This document shows positions 1 to 12,548 of a DNA stretch of 64,000 nt, piece after piece. Each line of letters begins with the position of its first letter. The first letter of the stretch is position 1. The notes below the pieces were generated by a model. That model was given only the letters and a program-made list of their open reading frames with translations. It did not search any database and was not told the origin of the DNA. The stretch covers positions 20,119,409 through 20,183,408 of the forward strand of contig OX421497.1 of assembly GCA_949126835.1 (NCBI GenBank), in the 5' to 3' direction. Origin of the DNA: Anisus vortex. Its lineage: Eukaryota > Mollusca > Gastropoda > Planorbidae. The translations under genes and the position numbers were made by a program.

Positions 1-1245
1 CAAACAACAACACGTTGTCTATTCATATAGAATGTCTAACTCAATTCAATTTTTTTTTAAAGTTTCAAAGAACCTCAAAACTAAAACCAGACATTGTTGC
101 CAACCAGGAAAACTGATAGTTTCTACAATTAAAATCTGTCGCTGATCAAAGACAGGTACGCCGTCTTCATCTCCTCTTATGTTACAATCAATGAAGGAAA
201 GAAGAAAGGAGAAAGACGTAATATAATCATAGACGTGGCCGTCCCAATGATCTTAGTGGATAGAGATCCCCCTTCTTGTTGACTTCTACCCTTTACGGGT
301 TTGTTTGAAGATTCCATCAATACTCGGGAGGAAAAACAACAAGAACGTCACCATGGTTAACATTTTCAAAGGATGCAATTTTTTTCTGGCGTTGGATTTC
401 TGGAGGACTAGCTGGAAGGTACAAATACAAGCGGGGTTTCCTCTTTTGTGTGTGGGTTAAATTCTACACTTTTGCACCCCGAGGCCAGTGTCGAAAAATT
501 GATGTGGGGTGCTTAGTTGGTGGGGGGAGGGGCGTAATATAATCCAAAATGCCAAAGATGACAAGATAGAATAAAAAGGGGAGGGGTGTTGCTGTGAAAC
601 TGTTGCACAATAGCATTTCGCTCTATCCGTGAGTTAAATTTAATATTACAGATAATAGATAATGTATCTGCAATGTGAGGTTTCATGTTACCACAGGGTG
701 CACTACTGGATCTGGCTTGACACTCTTGAGAGATTATCTTTAACAAGCTGCATTGCAGGCCCGTTTAATGGCACGTGCAGTTGAGAAAAATATGAAATCA
801 TAATAACAGAAATACAAGAAGCTGGTAGTATGTGGGTGTAAAGGCGGAGTAGGAAGAGTCTAAACTTCAAACATTGAAAAATGATTTACAAGGGAATCAA
901 AATACAATCACTTAAATTTCATCTTTCGCTTTTTCGACCTCAAGAAACAGCAGCCGAACCTCATCGACGTCTGTGTCCTTCCTGGGACGCATGTTATATG
1001 TGTGATATAGCAACGCTGGATCCAAGATACAATTCAGTTGAGATTTGGACTGTACATAAACAAGACGTGTATGAAATGGGTCTTCGTCCAAGTTTATCAG
1101 TCAAGAACAGAAAGTATTGTTGTGTTGATCTAGTGTATACCAGTGTTGCAGCGACTAATTGATTAAACAATTGAGTATTGATTTGAGGAGCCTTCGTTTA
1201 CACTTTATGAACTAACTGTGTGTATTAGTCCTGTGACACACAGTG
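1..1245. other. Unassigned unique-looking DNA
   Basis: I see no gene, RNA or recognisable mobile element here. The short open frames (about 77 and 93 codons) have no motif and lack coding character. The stretch at 470-560 is purine/G-rich on the plus strand. Confidence 0.5.
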
Positions 1246-1503
1246 TCAACAGCCTCAGTGTCAACAGCCACATTGTCAACAGCCACATTGTCAACAGCCA
1301 CAGTGTCAACAGCCACAGTGTCAACGGCCACAGTGTCAACAGCCACAGTGTCAACAGCCACAGTGTCAACAGCCACAGTGTCAACAGCCACAGTGTCAAC
1401 AGCCACAGAGTCAACAGCCACAGTGTCAACAGCCACAGTGTCAACAGCCACAGTGTCAACAGCCACAGTGTCAACAGCCACAGTGTCAACAGTCACAGTG
1501 TCA
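1246..1503. repeat. 15-bp minisatellite, about 17 units
   Basis: The unit is TCAACAGCCACAGTG, repeated with few changes (CATTG, CGGCC and CAGAG variants). Because 15 is a multiple of 3, several frames on both strands stay open and give artificial repetitive proteins such as (VNSHS)n. The array abuts the 3' end of the RTE-like fragment at about 1505. Confidence 0.95.
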
Positions 1504-1504
1504 G

Positions 1505-2003
1505 GTTGCTGAAGCCAGTGAACCCCGGGGACCCTTCGTGGGCAATTATTGACTGGAATCTCTACAGGTTCACAGCCGTGGTTCTCCAGGTCTCAGCTCC
1601 ATATTGCAGCACAGGTTTCACCATCGTGTTGAAGATCCTGATCTTTAGATTGCCACTCAGGTGTCTGGAAACCCAGACATTCGTGAGTTGTTTGAAAAGG
1701 CTGTCCGTGCCTTTCCGAACCTTGTTTTTACATCAGCACCCGTCCCACCTTGCTTGTCCACAATGCTGCCAAGGTAGACAAAGCTGTCCACCTGCTCGAG
1801 TGCTTCCTCTTCCAGCATGATGGTGGCATTGACCTTGAGGACCTTACTCTCCCCTTTGTGTATATTAAGACCAATACGCGCAGAAGTGGCTGCAACAGTG
1901 TTAGTTTTCTCCTGCATCTGTTGTTGGGTGAGAAGGGTAAGACCATCAGCAGAGTAAAGGACATTAAGTTGGCCCCATAAAGTCCATTGGATACCATTCC
2001 ACA
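1505..2003 (-). pseudogene. RTE-like non-LTR retrotransposon, RT C-terminal fragment
   Basis: Read on the minus strand, this encodes the part of a LINE reverse transcriptase from the catalytic box onward. Visible blocks are a decayed YxDD box (YSADG where family members have FADD), QQQMQEKT, GLNIHKGESKVLK, a YLGSIVDKQGG block, DVKTRFGKAR and, after a break near 1657, KIRIFNTMVKPVLQYGAETW. The block order and wording match the RTE-type endonuclease/RT family often annotated in animal genomes as craniofacial development protein 2-like. The endonuclease and N-terminal RT are missing. The frame is interrupted near 1657-1680 and by a stop after the AETWRTTAVNL block. It cannot encode an active enzyme. 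Clade assignment is by recalled similarity. Confidence 0.8.
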
Positions 2004-2154
2004 TCATAATCATGTGTATTTATTGTAAAAGTAAAACTGATAAATTAAAAAATGGATATCTGTTAAGAAATACTACAACAATCTATAACTTTGATAACCG
2101 AACAATCTATGACTTTGATAACCGAACAATCTATGACTGACATGACTGACTGTG

Positions 2155-2287
2155 TGTTTTTACTTTTAAAGTTTATCTGTCTTTCTTTCTCTCTCTCTCT
2201 CTCTGTGTGCAGTCTCCCCCCTCTCTCTCTCTTTATGTCTATGTCCCTCCATCATTATCTCTGTTGTCTGTGTGTCGCCTTTTCACA

Positions 2288-2327
<40 letters not shown>

Positions 2328-2335
2328 ATCTCTGT
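2155..2335. repeat. TC-rich microsatellite
   Basis: Runs of (TC)n with interspersed TG and CCC. The open frame through it (Ser/Leu-rich) is a by-product of the dinucleotide repeat. Confidence 0.9.
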
Positions 2336-5285
2336 CTCTTTCCATCCGTGTAAATATCTATATAAATAGAACATATCTTTTAAATAGAATATGTGGATTT
2401 TATTAACCTTTACCCCTACAATTGGCTATCATTTATTTTTGGGATTTATTACTTTGTCGAGAGAAGTCCTAAATGTCTCTGTCACCTTATCGTGAGAAAT
2501 GGACATCCGATTTGTGAAGTTGACTGACGTTTATTCGACATCGGCTTAACTCACCTTTTCCTGTACGGCTTGATCACCTATTGACCTACTTTTTGTTTGT
2601 CTCAGTAAGACCACTTCCTTGTTCTCAGAGGCCGTTGCCGCTCACGTAGAATAAGAAAGGAATAGAACAGAATGCGCAATCGTTTTTTTATTTCTTGTTT
2701 CCGGAAGTAACGTTCGCCATACTGTTTCGACTACACTCACCTGGTTACTCTCTTTATAAATAAATATAGAAAGTAAACCATATATATATTTGAAAAAAAA
2801 AACACAAAAAAAACAACAACGCATTTTAAAATCTTAAATATTATATTTAATATTGTGTGTGCTAACCCAGGTCGCGTAAGCCATTTAAAATTGCCAAAGA
2901 TAGGAATACTGGATTGAGTGATCGTATTTATTAACTCAGCTCTGTTTAGATTAACATTGTTGGGAAATGTAGTTTTGTGTAAGATTATGTTCAAATCTGC
3001 GGTAAACCTCAATAGACTCTATTTTTAATTCTGTCAATCTACGCCAAGCACGGTACAATATCTCCCGCCACCCTTGCTATTATTTTACGTTTTACTCTGT
3101 CTTTATAGGCCTAGGCCTATATACATTTTCCACTGTTGGTCTGTCTCTCTCTCTCTATTTCTATCTCTCTCTTCATCCTACTTACTCTTTCTACATTTTA
3201 GTCCTGCTAGTCATAGGCCACACCCCTCCCTCCCCCCTCCCCCATCAAATGCCACATTCATATCAACAAAGTATCCGACAACTACCATTATAATTTCCTG
3301 GTAACTAGAGACGCCGTCGGCCTCTATGTCATAGCGAGGATCCCAGACAATCTGGCCTTCCATCTCTTGTAGGGTCCTATTGGTACTGACCCAGCTTGAG
3401 TTTCAGCGCCACTGCAAGATAGTGGCCAATAGCCAATACGGTTTGGAGAGAGGTTTGTGGGGGGAAGGGAGAGGGATATAAAACTGAGGTGAGGGCAATG
3501 ACACATTCCAAAATATGTTTCTAACTGGTCGAGATTAAATATGCTGCAACAATATGTTAGGATATATTTAATTCTGTAGCACATAGACTGCGTGGGGGCG
3601 CATAGAAGGATTATGTGGTAAGAACAATGCTCACAACTCCGGATCTCCCACCAATAGACGCTATGGTCACATGTCGATAGATACACGTTAAATGTTAATT
3701 TCAACACGGCTTACTAGGAGATTGTGGTCAGCACGATGCTACCAAAAAACTCTTTCAGTAACCTAACAGAATCAATTGCACGACAAAACCGACTTAAAAA
3801 TAATTGAAACATTAATTAGGAACTTTAAAACATTGGCCTTTGTTAAATCAGTCCACTGGTCAGCCCTTATACCACATCGCCATGTCATCCATCTCCCATT
3901 AGCTCTTAACGAACGCAGAATCTGTTTAGTAGCATTGGTTTTGATTTACTGATGTTTAATCTTTAGAGAAACAACAACAAACTAAAGACTAGGAATAGTG
4001 TTTGCCAAAATTGTAAAATCCTTGTTTCCAATGCGTCTTTTAAAAACCGGCTAAAGTTATTCACACAACCAGGTAAGCAACAAATGTATCAGCCAGACGT
4101 CTCAAATTTAACTTTCATAACCAGCCTTGATCTTATCTATGTTTCTCATTAGCCGTAGCAAATTATAGCTTCTCTACTCTTCACTCTTGTGTGTATGATG
4201 CTCGCTTCCTGTGGAAAGAAAGCGACGCCAAAAGAGTTAAGTGTGAACTATTCCAGTCCACATTTTTTCCCCTCACACTGAGCTGAAATATCTTTGAAGA
4301 ACTCGCTTCCAGTTGAGAAACTCTTAAAGCTAATCTGCTCATATTTTACACCTGGTAGTCTTTTTTAAAACTAAGTTACCACATCGGTTTACAAAATGTG
4401 GAGAACATATATTTTTTTTCTTTAAACTCTTGCTTTAGCTCCTAATTTCTGCTAATTATTTCTCACTTCGCTTTGAAACTTTTGAAATAGTTTTCTCTCT
4501 TTTCTTTTCTCTTTGTTTCTTGTGAGATTAGTCTACGTGTTTTTAGGGTTAGAATTTATGTATTGGTCAAAATGAAGAACGATTTTCAATGTGTTTTGTT
4601 TACACTCCAATCAATAGAGCAAGAAAAACAGTTATCATTAATAAAGGCCTGGTTGATATATAAAAATACATGTGTTCATATGTTTGAGTGCCGTATCTTG
4701 ATAAATCTGAGGGATGGATGGGGGGGGGGGAGGAGGTAGAAGACGACCACTGTGTCTATGTCGTTTATACTAGGCATGAAAGAGCATTGTATAGTCACTC
4801 CATGGCACTTTCTTCCCACCGTCGTATGAATGTTTTAGTGTTAAGCTCTAAAGATAGTCTTTGATTTTACTTTACTATTGTTTTTTTATATTTTAGTTTC
4901 TAGACTTTGAAAAGGCGGAGTTTAAAAATATTTTTATTCTAATTAACTTCATAGAATTTCTATTGAACTTTTATTTTGTCCACATCTAAACTAATAATCT
5001 GCTAAAACTAACATTTACATTTAGGAAAATTGTATCGCTAGACTCTCGGGTCAGACCACGCGTGTTCTGGTGTACATCCGGTTTGAAAATCGATACCATT
5101 TTGTTCTTTTCTGAAAAAAACTATTGGACCAAGATCATAATAATAACTGAAAGGGCGGATATCGCAACTGAGGCAAATGAGGGGGGTTCGTCTGGATTCG
5201 TAGGAAGAGGGGGTCAATTGAGAAAGACTAAGAGGTTAGACGGACGTCATACTGTAATACCATTGTACGCGCAAAGGATGAGGAT
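2336..5285. other. Unassigned intergenic DNA
   Basis: About 2.9 kb of AT-rich sequence. There is a short TC-rich tract near 3140-3190, a pyrimidine-rich CCCTCCC run near 3225-3245 and a G-run near 4720-4730. No coding region or mobile element is recognised. The open frames of 60-127 codons show no motif. Confidence 0.5.
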
Positions 5286-5622
5286 CTGAAAGAATGTGGA
5301 TCTGAAAGAATGTGGATTTCAAAGAATGTGGATCTCAAAGGATGTGGATCTCAAAGAATGTGGATCTCAAAGAATGTGGATCTCAAAGAATGTGGATCTC
5401 AATGAATGTGGATCTCAAAGAATGTGGATCTCAAAGAATGTGGATCTTAAACAATGTGGATCTCAAAGAATGTGGATCTCAAAGAATGTTGATCTCAAAG
5501 AATGTGGATCTCTAAGAATGTGAATCTCAAAGAATGTGGATCTCAAAGAATGTGGATCTCAAAAATGTGGACTTCAAAAATGTGGATCTCAAAGAATGTG
5601 GATCTCAAAAATTTGAATATTA
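5286..5622. repeat. 16-bp minisatellite, about 20 units
   Basis: The unit is GAATGTGGATCTCAAA with point variants and a few shortened units near 5560-5610. The period is 16, so each reading frame cycles through three phases and gives a 16-residue repeat (e.g. MWISKNVDLKECGSQR). This is not a real protein. Confidence 0.95.
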
Positions 5623-6214
5623 AAGATTGTGTATGTTAAAGGTGAATGTTTTCAAAGTTGGTGGAATTGGCGAGAATGTATTTTGCTATGACTTCATGAT
5701 GCGCAACCGTTGTGCATTTCATGAAAGTGCAAAAAAAGGTGGATTTCATTTTGGCTCTACCTTAGGGAACTGCTTGATTAAATTATAGATCCTTTGCTGT
5801 GACTGGAATTCATTGAAGAAGGACTGATGAAAAGAGTAGTACATTGAAATGATATCCCTCACGTGAAAACACCATGAATCCATGCCCATAAAACACCAAG
5901 GCAGATTACTCAAGAAAACTTCACGACACCATACTTACAAACATTTTGTTCATTGTAAAAATAATGACAACTTGCTGGTGAAGCATCAAGTCTCCACGCA
6001 CGTGTGACACCTTAGCACGCTTCATGCTGACACCATGATACAATGCTCAGGAACCCCCCTCCACGTAATGCATATTGAATTGTGAGAACTCGTACAATAA
6101 CGCGGTACAGTGACACTTTCCTAAACTTACTTTTGCACAGGCATCACCATGGCACCATGCTCACCTCACACCACAACACCGATCTCAAGTAACACCTCCA
6201 CCATGTTGACGCAG

Positions 6215-6640
6215 CACTGTGACACATTGCTCACGTAAAATCATGACAGCACACTTGCGTAAAACAATGGCACCACGCGTGCGTAAGATAACTACACCAC
6301 GTTTTAGTCACACCACGACACCATGCTTGCGTAACACCAAGACACCACTCCTTCGTAACATCATGACATCACGTCAGCGTAAAATCACGACACCACGCTT
6401 GCGAAAAAAGATGACAACACGTCTGCGTAACACCATGAAACCACGCTTGCGTAACACCACGACATCGCGCTTGCGTAACACGATGACACTACGCTTGCGT
6501 AACACCACGACACCACGCTTGCGTAACACGATGACACCACGCTTGCGTAACACCACACCACGCTTGCGTAACACCACGACACCACGCTTGCGTAACACCA
6601 CGACACCACGCTTGCGTAACACCAGGACACCACGCTCATA
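6215..6640. repeat. 24-bp minisatellite (ACACCACGCTTGCGTA core)
   Basis: About 17 units of roughly 24 bp with core ACACCACGCTTGCGTA. Copies decay progressively toward the left end (6000-6250), where related ACACCATG/CTCACGTA words are still visible. The period divides by 3, so both strands carry long open frames (TPRLRNTT repeats on plus). Unusually GC-rich and CpG-containing for this window. Confidence 0.92.
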
Positions 6641-6985
6641 TAACTAAAACATATCACGTTGTCTGCGTCAACCGGTTCAAAATATATATATTATACATTA
6701 AAGCTCAAATTCCACCACCCCTCCCCTCTTATCCCACCATCCACTTCTATCCCTCCCCCTCATCAGCATTGCCTGGGAACTGGTTACATAGGTAACCTGA
6801 ACCGTCTGCCTCCTGTTCCAATCCCTTAGGTCCGTGTAACTATATGTGGTCACCAGTTGTAACCAGATCTGAAGCTATTTGAATCTTGTTACATTTTCAA
6901 AGATCACGTCTCTATTGTTACATGCCAACAGTTTTCACAATGGATGAAAAACGAAGAAAAAAGTGAGGGAAAGAGATGGAGAGAT

Positions 6986-7090
6986 TGGGAAAAAAGCCAT
7001 AAAGAATAACTTGGGGGAAAAAGCCATAAAGAATAACTTGGGGAAAAAAGCCATAAAGAATAACTTGGGAAAAAAGCCATAAAGAATGAC
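6986..7090. repeat. 27-bp tandem repeat, 4 units
   Basis: Four copies of a unit beginning AAGCCATAAAGAATAACTTG followed by G/A-rich sequence. The last copy is altered (AATGAC). Confidence 0.9.
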
Positions 7091-7565
7091 CATACAAGTT
7101 TTGACTCTGTCTCCTTAGAATTGTAAACCAGAATGGACATTTTTAGGTTAATGTAGTATATTTTAATGTAAGCGAATTTGAATAAAAATATTTATTTGTG
7201 CTGCGCTAACAATGAATAGTTAGATTTAAAAAAAGTAAAAATCAATCAAAATAATTTTTTAGGTGGTAGATTGGAAAACTTAGGTTTAAAAACCCTTAAA
7301 CTAAAAAAAAACAACCAGAAACTCAGAAATCCAAAAACTCGAAACTCCGAACAATCATTTGATGACTGTATTGTTTCTGCAATTAGAATTTTATTTCAAT
7401 GTTACAAATTATTTTAAACGTCTTGAAAGCATCATTTCAAGTTGTATGTATTCTAAACCCTTATAGTTTTAAAAGACTTGTTAATTATTGCCTTTGCTAG
7501 ATTAATTTCTTTCCCCGCTTTCTTTTTCTATTTCTCTAGCTCTATAGTTCTCTATCGCTGTTTTA
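7091..7565. other. Unassigned AT-rich DNA
   Basis: No gene or element recognised. Contains short A-runs only. Confidence 0.5.
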
Positions 7566-7833
7566 ATGTCTATCTATCTATCTATCTATTCCTTCTATCT
7601 ATCTATCTATTTATGTGTGTATTTATCTATACACCATTTACCCCTCAGTCTAGATCTAGACTTATTTCTCCAATTCTGATTATCTGTCTGTCTAACCATC
7701 TGTTAATTTATCCCTCATCAATATATCTATTTCGCTGTCTGTCAATCTATCTAACAATACATCGACCTAAATGTCCAGGAATCTATGTCTAACAGTCTGA
7801 TTGTCTACCCACCCATTTGTCCATTTATCTATC
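7566..7833. repeat. TATC/TCTG-rich low-complexity tract
   Basis: Tetranucleotide (TATC)n runs at 7570-7615, then degenerate TCTAT/TCTG words leading directly into the 39-bp array. It may be the sequence from which that array grew. Confidence 0.8.
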
Positions 7834-8665
7834 TATCTCTCCGTCCATCTATTTATCGAGGGATTGATTGACTATCTCTCCGTCCATCTATTTATCGAGG
7901 GATTGATTGACTCGCTCTCCGTCCATCTATTTATCGAGGGTTTGATTGACTCTCTCTCCGTCCATCTATTTATCGAGGGATTGATTGCCTATCTCTCCGT
8001 CCATCTATTTATCGAGGGATTGATTGACTCTCTCTCCGTCCATCTATTTATCGAGGGTTTGATTGACTCTCTCTCCGTCCATCTATTTATCGAGGGATTG
8101 ATTGACTCTCTCTCCGTCCATCTATTTATCGAGGGTTTGATTGACTCTCTCTCCGTCCATCTATTTATCGAGGGATTGATTGACTCTCTCTCCGTCCATC
8201 TATTTATCGAGGGTTTGATTGACTCTCTCTCCGTCCATCTATTTATCGAGGGATTGATTGACTCTCTCTCCGTCCATCTATTTATCGAGGGTTTGATTGA
8301 CTCTCTCTCCGTCCATCTATTTATCGAGGGATTGATTGACTCTCTCTCCGTCCATCTATTTATCGAGGGATTGGTTGACTATCTCTCCGTCCATCTATTT
8401 ATCGAGGGTTTCATTGACTCTCTCTCCGTCCATCTATTTATCGAGGGATTGGTTGACTATCTCTCCGTCCATCTATTTATCGAGGGTTTGATTGACTATC
8501 TCTCCGTCCATCTATTTATCGAGGGATTGATTGACTATCTCTCCGTCCATCTATTTATCGAGGGATTGATTGACTATCTCTCCGTCCATCTATTTATCGA
8601 GGGATTGATTGACTATCTCACCGTCCATCTATTTATTGAGGGATTCATTGACTATCTCTCCATCA
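7834..8665. repeat. 39-bp minisatellite, about 21 units, with 78-bp higher order
   Basis: The unit is about 39 bp and contains CTCCGTCCATCTATTTATCG followed by AGGG(A/T)TTGATTGAC. From about 8020 to 8330 units with GGGATTG alternate with units with GGGTTTG, a two-unit higher-order repeat. 39 is 13 codons, so a 291-codon frame (7801-8676, plus) stays open as repeats of SVHLFIEGLIDSL. I treat this frame as an artefact of period length, not a gene. Confidence 0.95.
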
Positions 8666-8708
8666 CAAAAACATAATTTGCCCCCTTCCCCCATTCCGAT
8701 TCTTACAC

Positions 8709-8812
8709 CAGAATTGAGCTCAAGGCAGAGATTGAACTCAAGGCAGAGTGTGAACTCAAGGCAGAGATTGAACTCAAGGCAGAGATTGAACTCAAGGCAG
8801 AGATTGCTCTCA
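8709..8812. repeat. 18-bp tandem repeat, 6 units
   Basis: Six copies of GAACTCAAGGCAGAGATT with one GAGCTC and one GTGT variant. The 18-bp period again leaves frames open. Confidence 0.92.
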
Positions 8813-9120
8813 TGGTGCCCCCTAACTTCATCACGACTTAGCTCTCCTTTCGGCAGCCAGACCGATGCCTCTTTCCGCCCCCCCCCCCGGTCCGCCATTA
8901 CTACGAGGATATACTACCATCTTAAGCGGTGAGCTCCTGCGTTTGGTCTACATTCATCTTAGCCCGTCAGATACTGCCAGAAGCACCGTTATTCTACACC
9001 ATGGAGAGAGGTTTAGTGGAACTTGCTTAAAAGACCCGGCGACACGAGCAAATCACCAACCCTCTGGGGCCTCGGGACGCACGCATCCAGAATTTCTCAC
9101 TCAGCTTTAAATGTTTAAAA
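8813..9120. other. GC-richer unassigned segment
   Basis: Non-repetitive, GC-richer than its surroundings, with a C-run at 8879-8888. An 81-codon plus-strand frame (8865-9110) has no recognisable motif. It could be an old exon or decayed element. I cannot decide. Confidence 0.3.
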
Positions 9121-9690
9121 GAAACGGCCCGGGGTGTGTGACCCGGGGGGAATAAATGACCGACGCGTCTACTTATAGTCACTTAAATAAGATGCCTGAC
9201 CTAACAGTCGGCGATACTCCAACACTGAGTAGTTTATTAGAAATTCGAAATATTAGATGAAAATTTTTAAAACACAATCACTACAATGTCTCTCCATTAC
9301 ACTGTAATGAACCATAGAAACAAAGTAAATCTAAACATGTATGGAAAAATAACTACTAGTTTAAAATAATTGTTGGTTGTGGTTGTTGTGTGTGTGTGTG
9401 TGGGGGGGGGGGGTATCCTCTATAGCCTGCAGCGAAGAAGGGTGTGTGAGAGGGGTGTGTGTGAGGGACGGGTGTTTTTTTTTTAAGGACGGGTGCCTGA
9501 AGAATAGGGTGGTGGAAGGGTGGCAAATAAGATCAGTGTGAGACCAGAAAGTGTAGTTTGTGTTCCGAGTTGTCCCAACTCACGTGCAGGCGGGACTATT
9601 TGTCCCACTTAGTGCGTCATCAAAACCAAAATAAAAAAACGGGCCCTCGCGGAAGCACTCTTTCTGAGCATGAAGGGGGGTAATCCGAGC
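9121..9690. other. Unassigned DNA with a GT/G tract
   Basis: Includes a (GT)n plus G-run at about 9384-9412 and GGGTGTGTG-rich sequence to 9530. No gene seen. Confidence 0.5.
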
Positions 9691-9694
9691 CCCC

Positions 9695-9800
9695 CTGGCA
9701 TAGTATCTAGGAGAATATTGATATTACATTAGTACTACCTCAGACCTTTTGACTCTCTAGTATTTCCATACCAACAGACCCCCCTCCAAGTCTCCCAACC
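9695..9800. repeat. Dispersed repeat, copy 1 (unbroken)
   Basis: The block starting ATAGTATCTAGGAGAATATT and ending near ACCAACAGACCCCCCTCC recurs at 13006-13070 and 13704-13735, where it is split by an inserted element. This copy shows the uninterrupted arrangement. Family unknown. Confidence 0.8.
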
Positions 9801-10474
9801 CCCTCCTGACATCCCTCTCCCCGGGCTGTATGACAGCCAAACGTGAGGGTACTGCGTCTAAGGGAGGTAATCCAACACTCAGGGCAGATGGGAAGTGGTG
9901 TCCCCTTACCGGAAACAATTTTAAAATTTACATGCGTAGCAAATATGGCAGTCCATTTTTTGGTCTTCTTCTGTTGTATATTGATGAAACTGATCTATCT
10001 ACCAAGACTAAAAGGATGTATGTCCTAGAACAAGATGAAATATAAACTCCAGGCTCAGAAATAATTTGGGTCAATTCATAGATTTCATAGGAATTTTTTC
10101 GTGTGATTGTATGTATGTGTGTGTGTGTGTGGAGGGGGTGTAAGGTGGATAGGAAGGATGAAACTTATTATGTGAAAAGTTGGAATTAGGGAAAAAATCA
10201 CGTCCTATTGGACCTATTGGGACGCTCAGCTGTGACGTTATTGTGAAGATCACTATTAGTAGTGATAGTCTGTCAGAAATATTGGTCATAAAAAGTATAT
10301 ATTCAGGTCATTGTATTTGCTTTCTACTCTCACGAAGAAATGTTATCCCATGGTTTTCTGCAAAAAGCTAGAATATTTTATTGTATTATATTGAAATTTT
10401 ATAACTATTTTTATTCACCCTGTTGGTACAATATTATTAGTGATTGAGTGAGTGTATAAATGTGTGTGAATGTG
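9801..10474. other. Unassigned DNA
   Basis: Contains a short (GT)n at 10108-10130. The 61-72 codon frames have no recognisable motif. Confidence 0.45.
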
Positions 10475-10476
10475 TA

Positions 10477-11040
10477 TAGAGCGTTTGCAATGGGCGTGGC
10501 TTAGGTTTTTTAATGACGTATTTGTGTAAATAGAAGCCACTTGATGTACAAAAATGGTGAAGTAATTCTTTATCATGCCAAATTCACATCTGAATATTGG
10601 CTATCCTACGCACAAATCATTAGATAAATCGTCGTAGATCATCTTACTAGTACAAGAGAAAGACTGACATGGTATTTTTTCAACGAATTTCAACATTTTA
10701 AACTCAATTCATCATCTTAATATCTGGCCGGTAAGTGTTGCATTTGAATAGATTTATTGAAGTGAATTATTGGAGAGATTCACTATTTTCATCGTAGGCC
10801 TAATCGTTCAATAGTAATGTAACATTTTTAATGTAAGAATCTTCTTGTGATAGGTCTATTAATCTAATATAGAATTAATAAAATCCATATTAATACTTTA
10901 ATCATGATTTTAAACACAAAATATCAATAAAAAAAGCTCGATCCTATATGAAACTATATTAATACAGCGGCCATTGTACACCATTACACAAAATAAACAA
11001 AAAAACACGTGATTTTTGTCACGTGATTGCAAGCGCCCTA
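10477..11040. mobile_element. 564-bp MITE with 15-bp TIRs and TA duplication
   Basis: The left end TAGAGCGTTTGCAAT and the reverse complement of the right end, TAGGGCGCTTGCAAT, match at 13 of 15 positions. TA dinucleotides flank both sides (10475-10476, 11041-11042). The interior is AT-rich and noncoding. TA target duplication is known for Tc1/mariner-like transposons, so a non-autonomous member of that group is likely, but no transposase is present to prove it. The surrounding GT-rich sequence continues on both sides, as expected for an insertion. Confidence 0.65.
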
Positions 11041-12075
11041 TATGTGTATGTACGAGTGTGTATGTGAGTGACTGTAAGTGTGAGCATGGAACTGTACAAA
11101 AGCTGATGAAGATCTCTGGAAATAGAGGAGAAAGAAAACGAAATATTATCTGATAGTTTTTGGAGAGGATGAAAAGAAATATAATAAGTCCGATGCTCTC
11201 CCCTTTCTCTCAGTTTGTGTCTGTGTATAGCTTTCTGTGTGTCTGTCTGTGTGTGTGTGTGTGTCTGTATATCTATGTGTGTCTATATATATATCAGTGT
11301 GAGTTCTCTGGGCTCCAAACACCTGAAGAGAACCTGAAGAGAACATGCTGACATCAAATACATCCTTTTCCTGCATGAAAAAGGGAAAGAAAACTCGTCT
11401 ATGCCTAATTGTTTTGGTCAGATTTTTTAACTTATACAAACGTCTGGTAAATCTGCCTTCAGTTTCTATGTTTATTTCTTGGTTTTATGGATAATTAAGC
11501 AGATTACCCTTTTTCTTTCATATTATTCTCTTTACAAAGCCGTTTATTTTGTTTTGTTTTGCCAACCAGCTTGTATAAAGAAACGAAATGAAAAAATTAT
11601 AACAGCACACAATGCGTTGGGCATAATTGCACATAGACTAAACGATAACCCAGCCAGACCCCATCCAAACATCAGCTTTTCATCTTTCAATACTATTTTT
11701 TAAAACATATTTTAATCCTTGAAATTTGATTGGCCAATGTTTTAATTTGTGTATGCCTGGCCTCGTACTTCACAAGTTCACAACTCCCGGCCACCCTTGA
11801 AGTATCCTCGCCCCTTTTTTTATATCTTTTTCAAACAGTCGAGTTCAAAGGTCACATATATCTCTGCCGAAGAACCTACCGCTGGGATAGAAAATGTTGC
11901 GACTCCCACAATACCAAAACAATTTCTCTCTGGTGTTCAAGGAGAAAAATTAAGGGAAAAAAAACTCAAAGACTTTTATAATGTTGCTTTGGAAGCTAGA
12001 AAATACTGATTTGTAAGCTATAACAGGAATCTATATTCCTCGTATCCTTCGTAAATTTATTAGGGGATGTATAAT
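11041..12075. other. Unassigned DNA with GT/AT microsatellite
   Basis: (TG)n/(TC)n mix at about 11218-11300. The rest is AT-rich with no recognisable gene. An 86-codon frame at 11749-12009 has no motif. Confidence 0.45.
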
Positions 12076-12173
12076 TTTATATATATATATCTTTATATAT
12101 CTATCTTTATATATATATCTTTATGTATCTATCTTTATATATCTATCTTTATATATCTATCTTTATATATATA
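12076..12173. repeat. TATATCTATCTTTA minisatellite, left half
   Basis: Units of about 14 bp (TATATCTATCTTTA and shorter variants). The array resumes at 12549 after an inserted MITE. Confidence 0.9.
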
Positions 12174-12548
12174 CAGGGTTCTTACACAGTCTGGAAAAGT
12201 CTGGAGTTTCAAAAAAAATCAAGGCCTGGACAACCTTGAATATTGGCATTTTAGCCTGGAAAAATAGCCTGTCAGCCTGGAAATTTATCAAATTCTATAT
12301 TTATATCTAAATTTATTATAAAATCAAGGTCAGACCAAAAACGCCAATCCAATTGTTATACGCCATAAAGCCCACTGACCGAGCCTTAGATTAATACCTC
12401 ATTCACACATATTTAGGTCAATTAGGGGAGAAGGCGTGTGACCATTTTCCAAATAGCCTGTCCCAGCAGCCTGGAATTGGGCTCTTATAGCCTTGAAATA
12501 GTCTGGAAACAGCCTTGAATTTTTTTCAGAAAAAATGTGAGAACCCTG
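12174..12548. mobile_element. 375-bp hAT-type MITE inside a minisatellite
   Basis: Ends are CAGGGTTCTTACAC and, reverse-complemented, CAGGGTTCTCACAT. The 8-bp flanks TATATATA (12166-12173) and TATATATC (12549-12556) match 7 of 8. The interior repeats CCTGGAAA/CTTGAA words and has no ORF. The CAGGG terminus and 8-bp duplication are typical of hAT elements. It splits one minisatellite into two arms. Confidence 0.8.

Noticed and set aside
3306..3707. Minus-strand 127-codon ORF as a gene
   Set aside because: No motif, no coding-like composition, and it crosses low-complexity G/A-rich sequence.
7801..8676. 291-codon plus-strand ORF with 13-residue repeats
   Set aside because: It exists only because the 39-bp unit is a multiple of three; no start context, no non-repeat domain.
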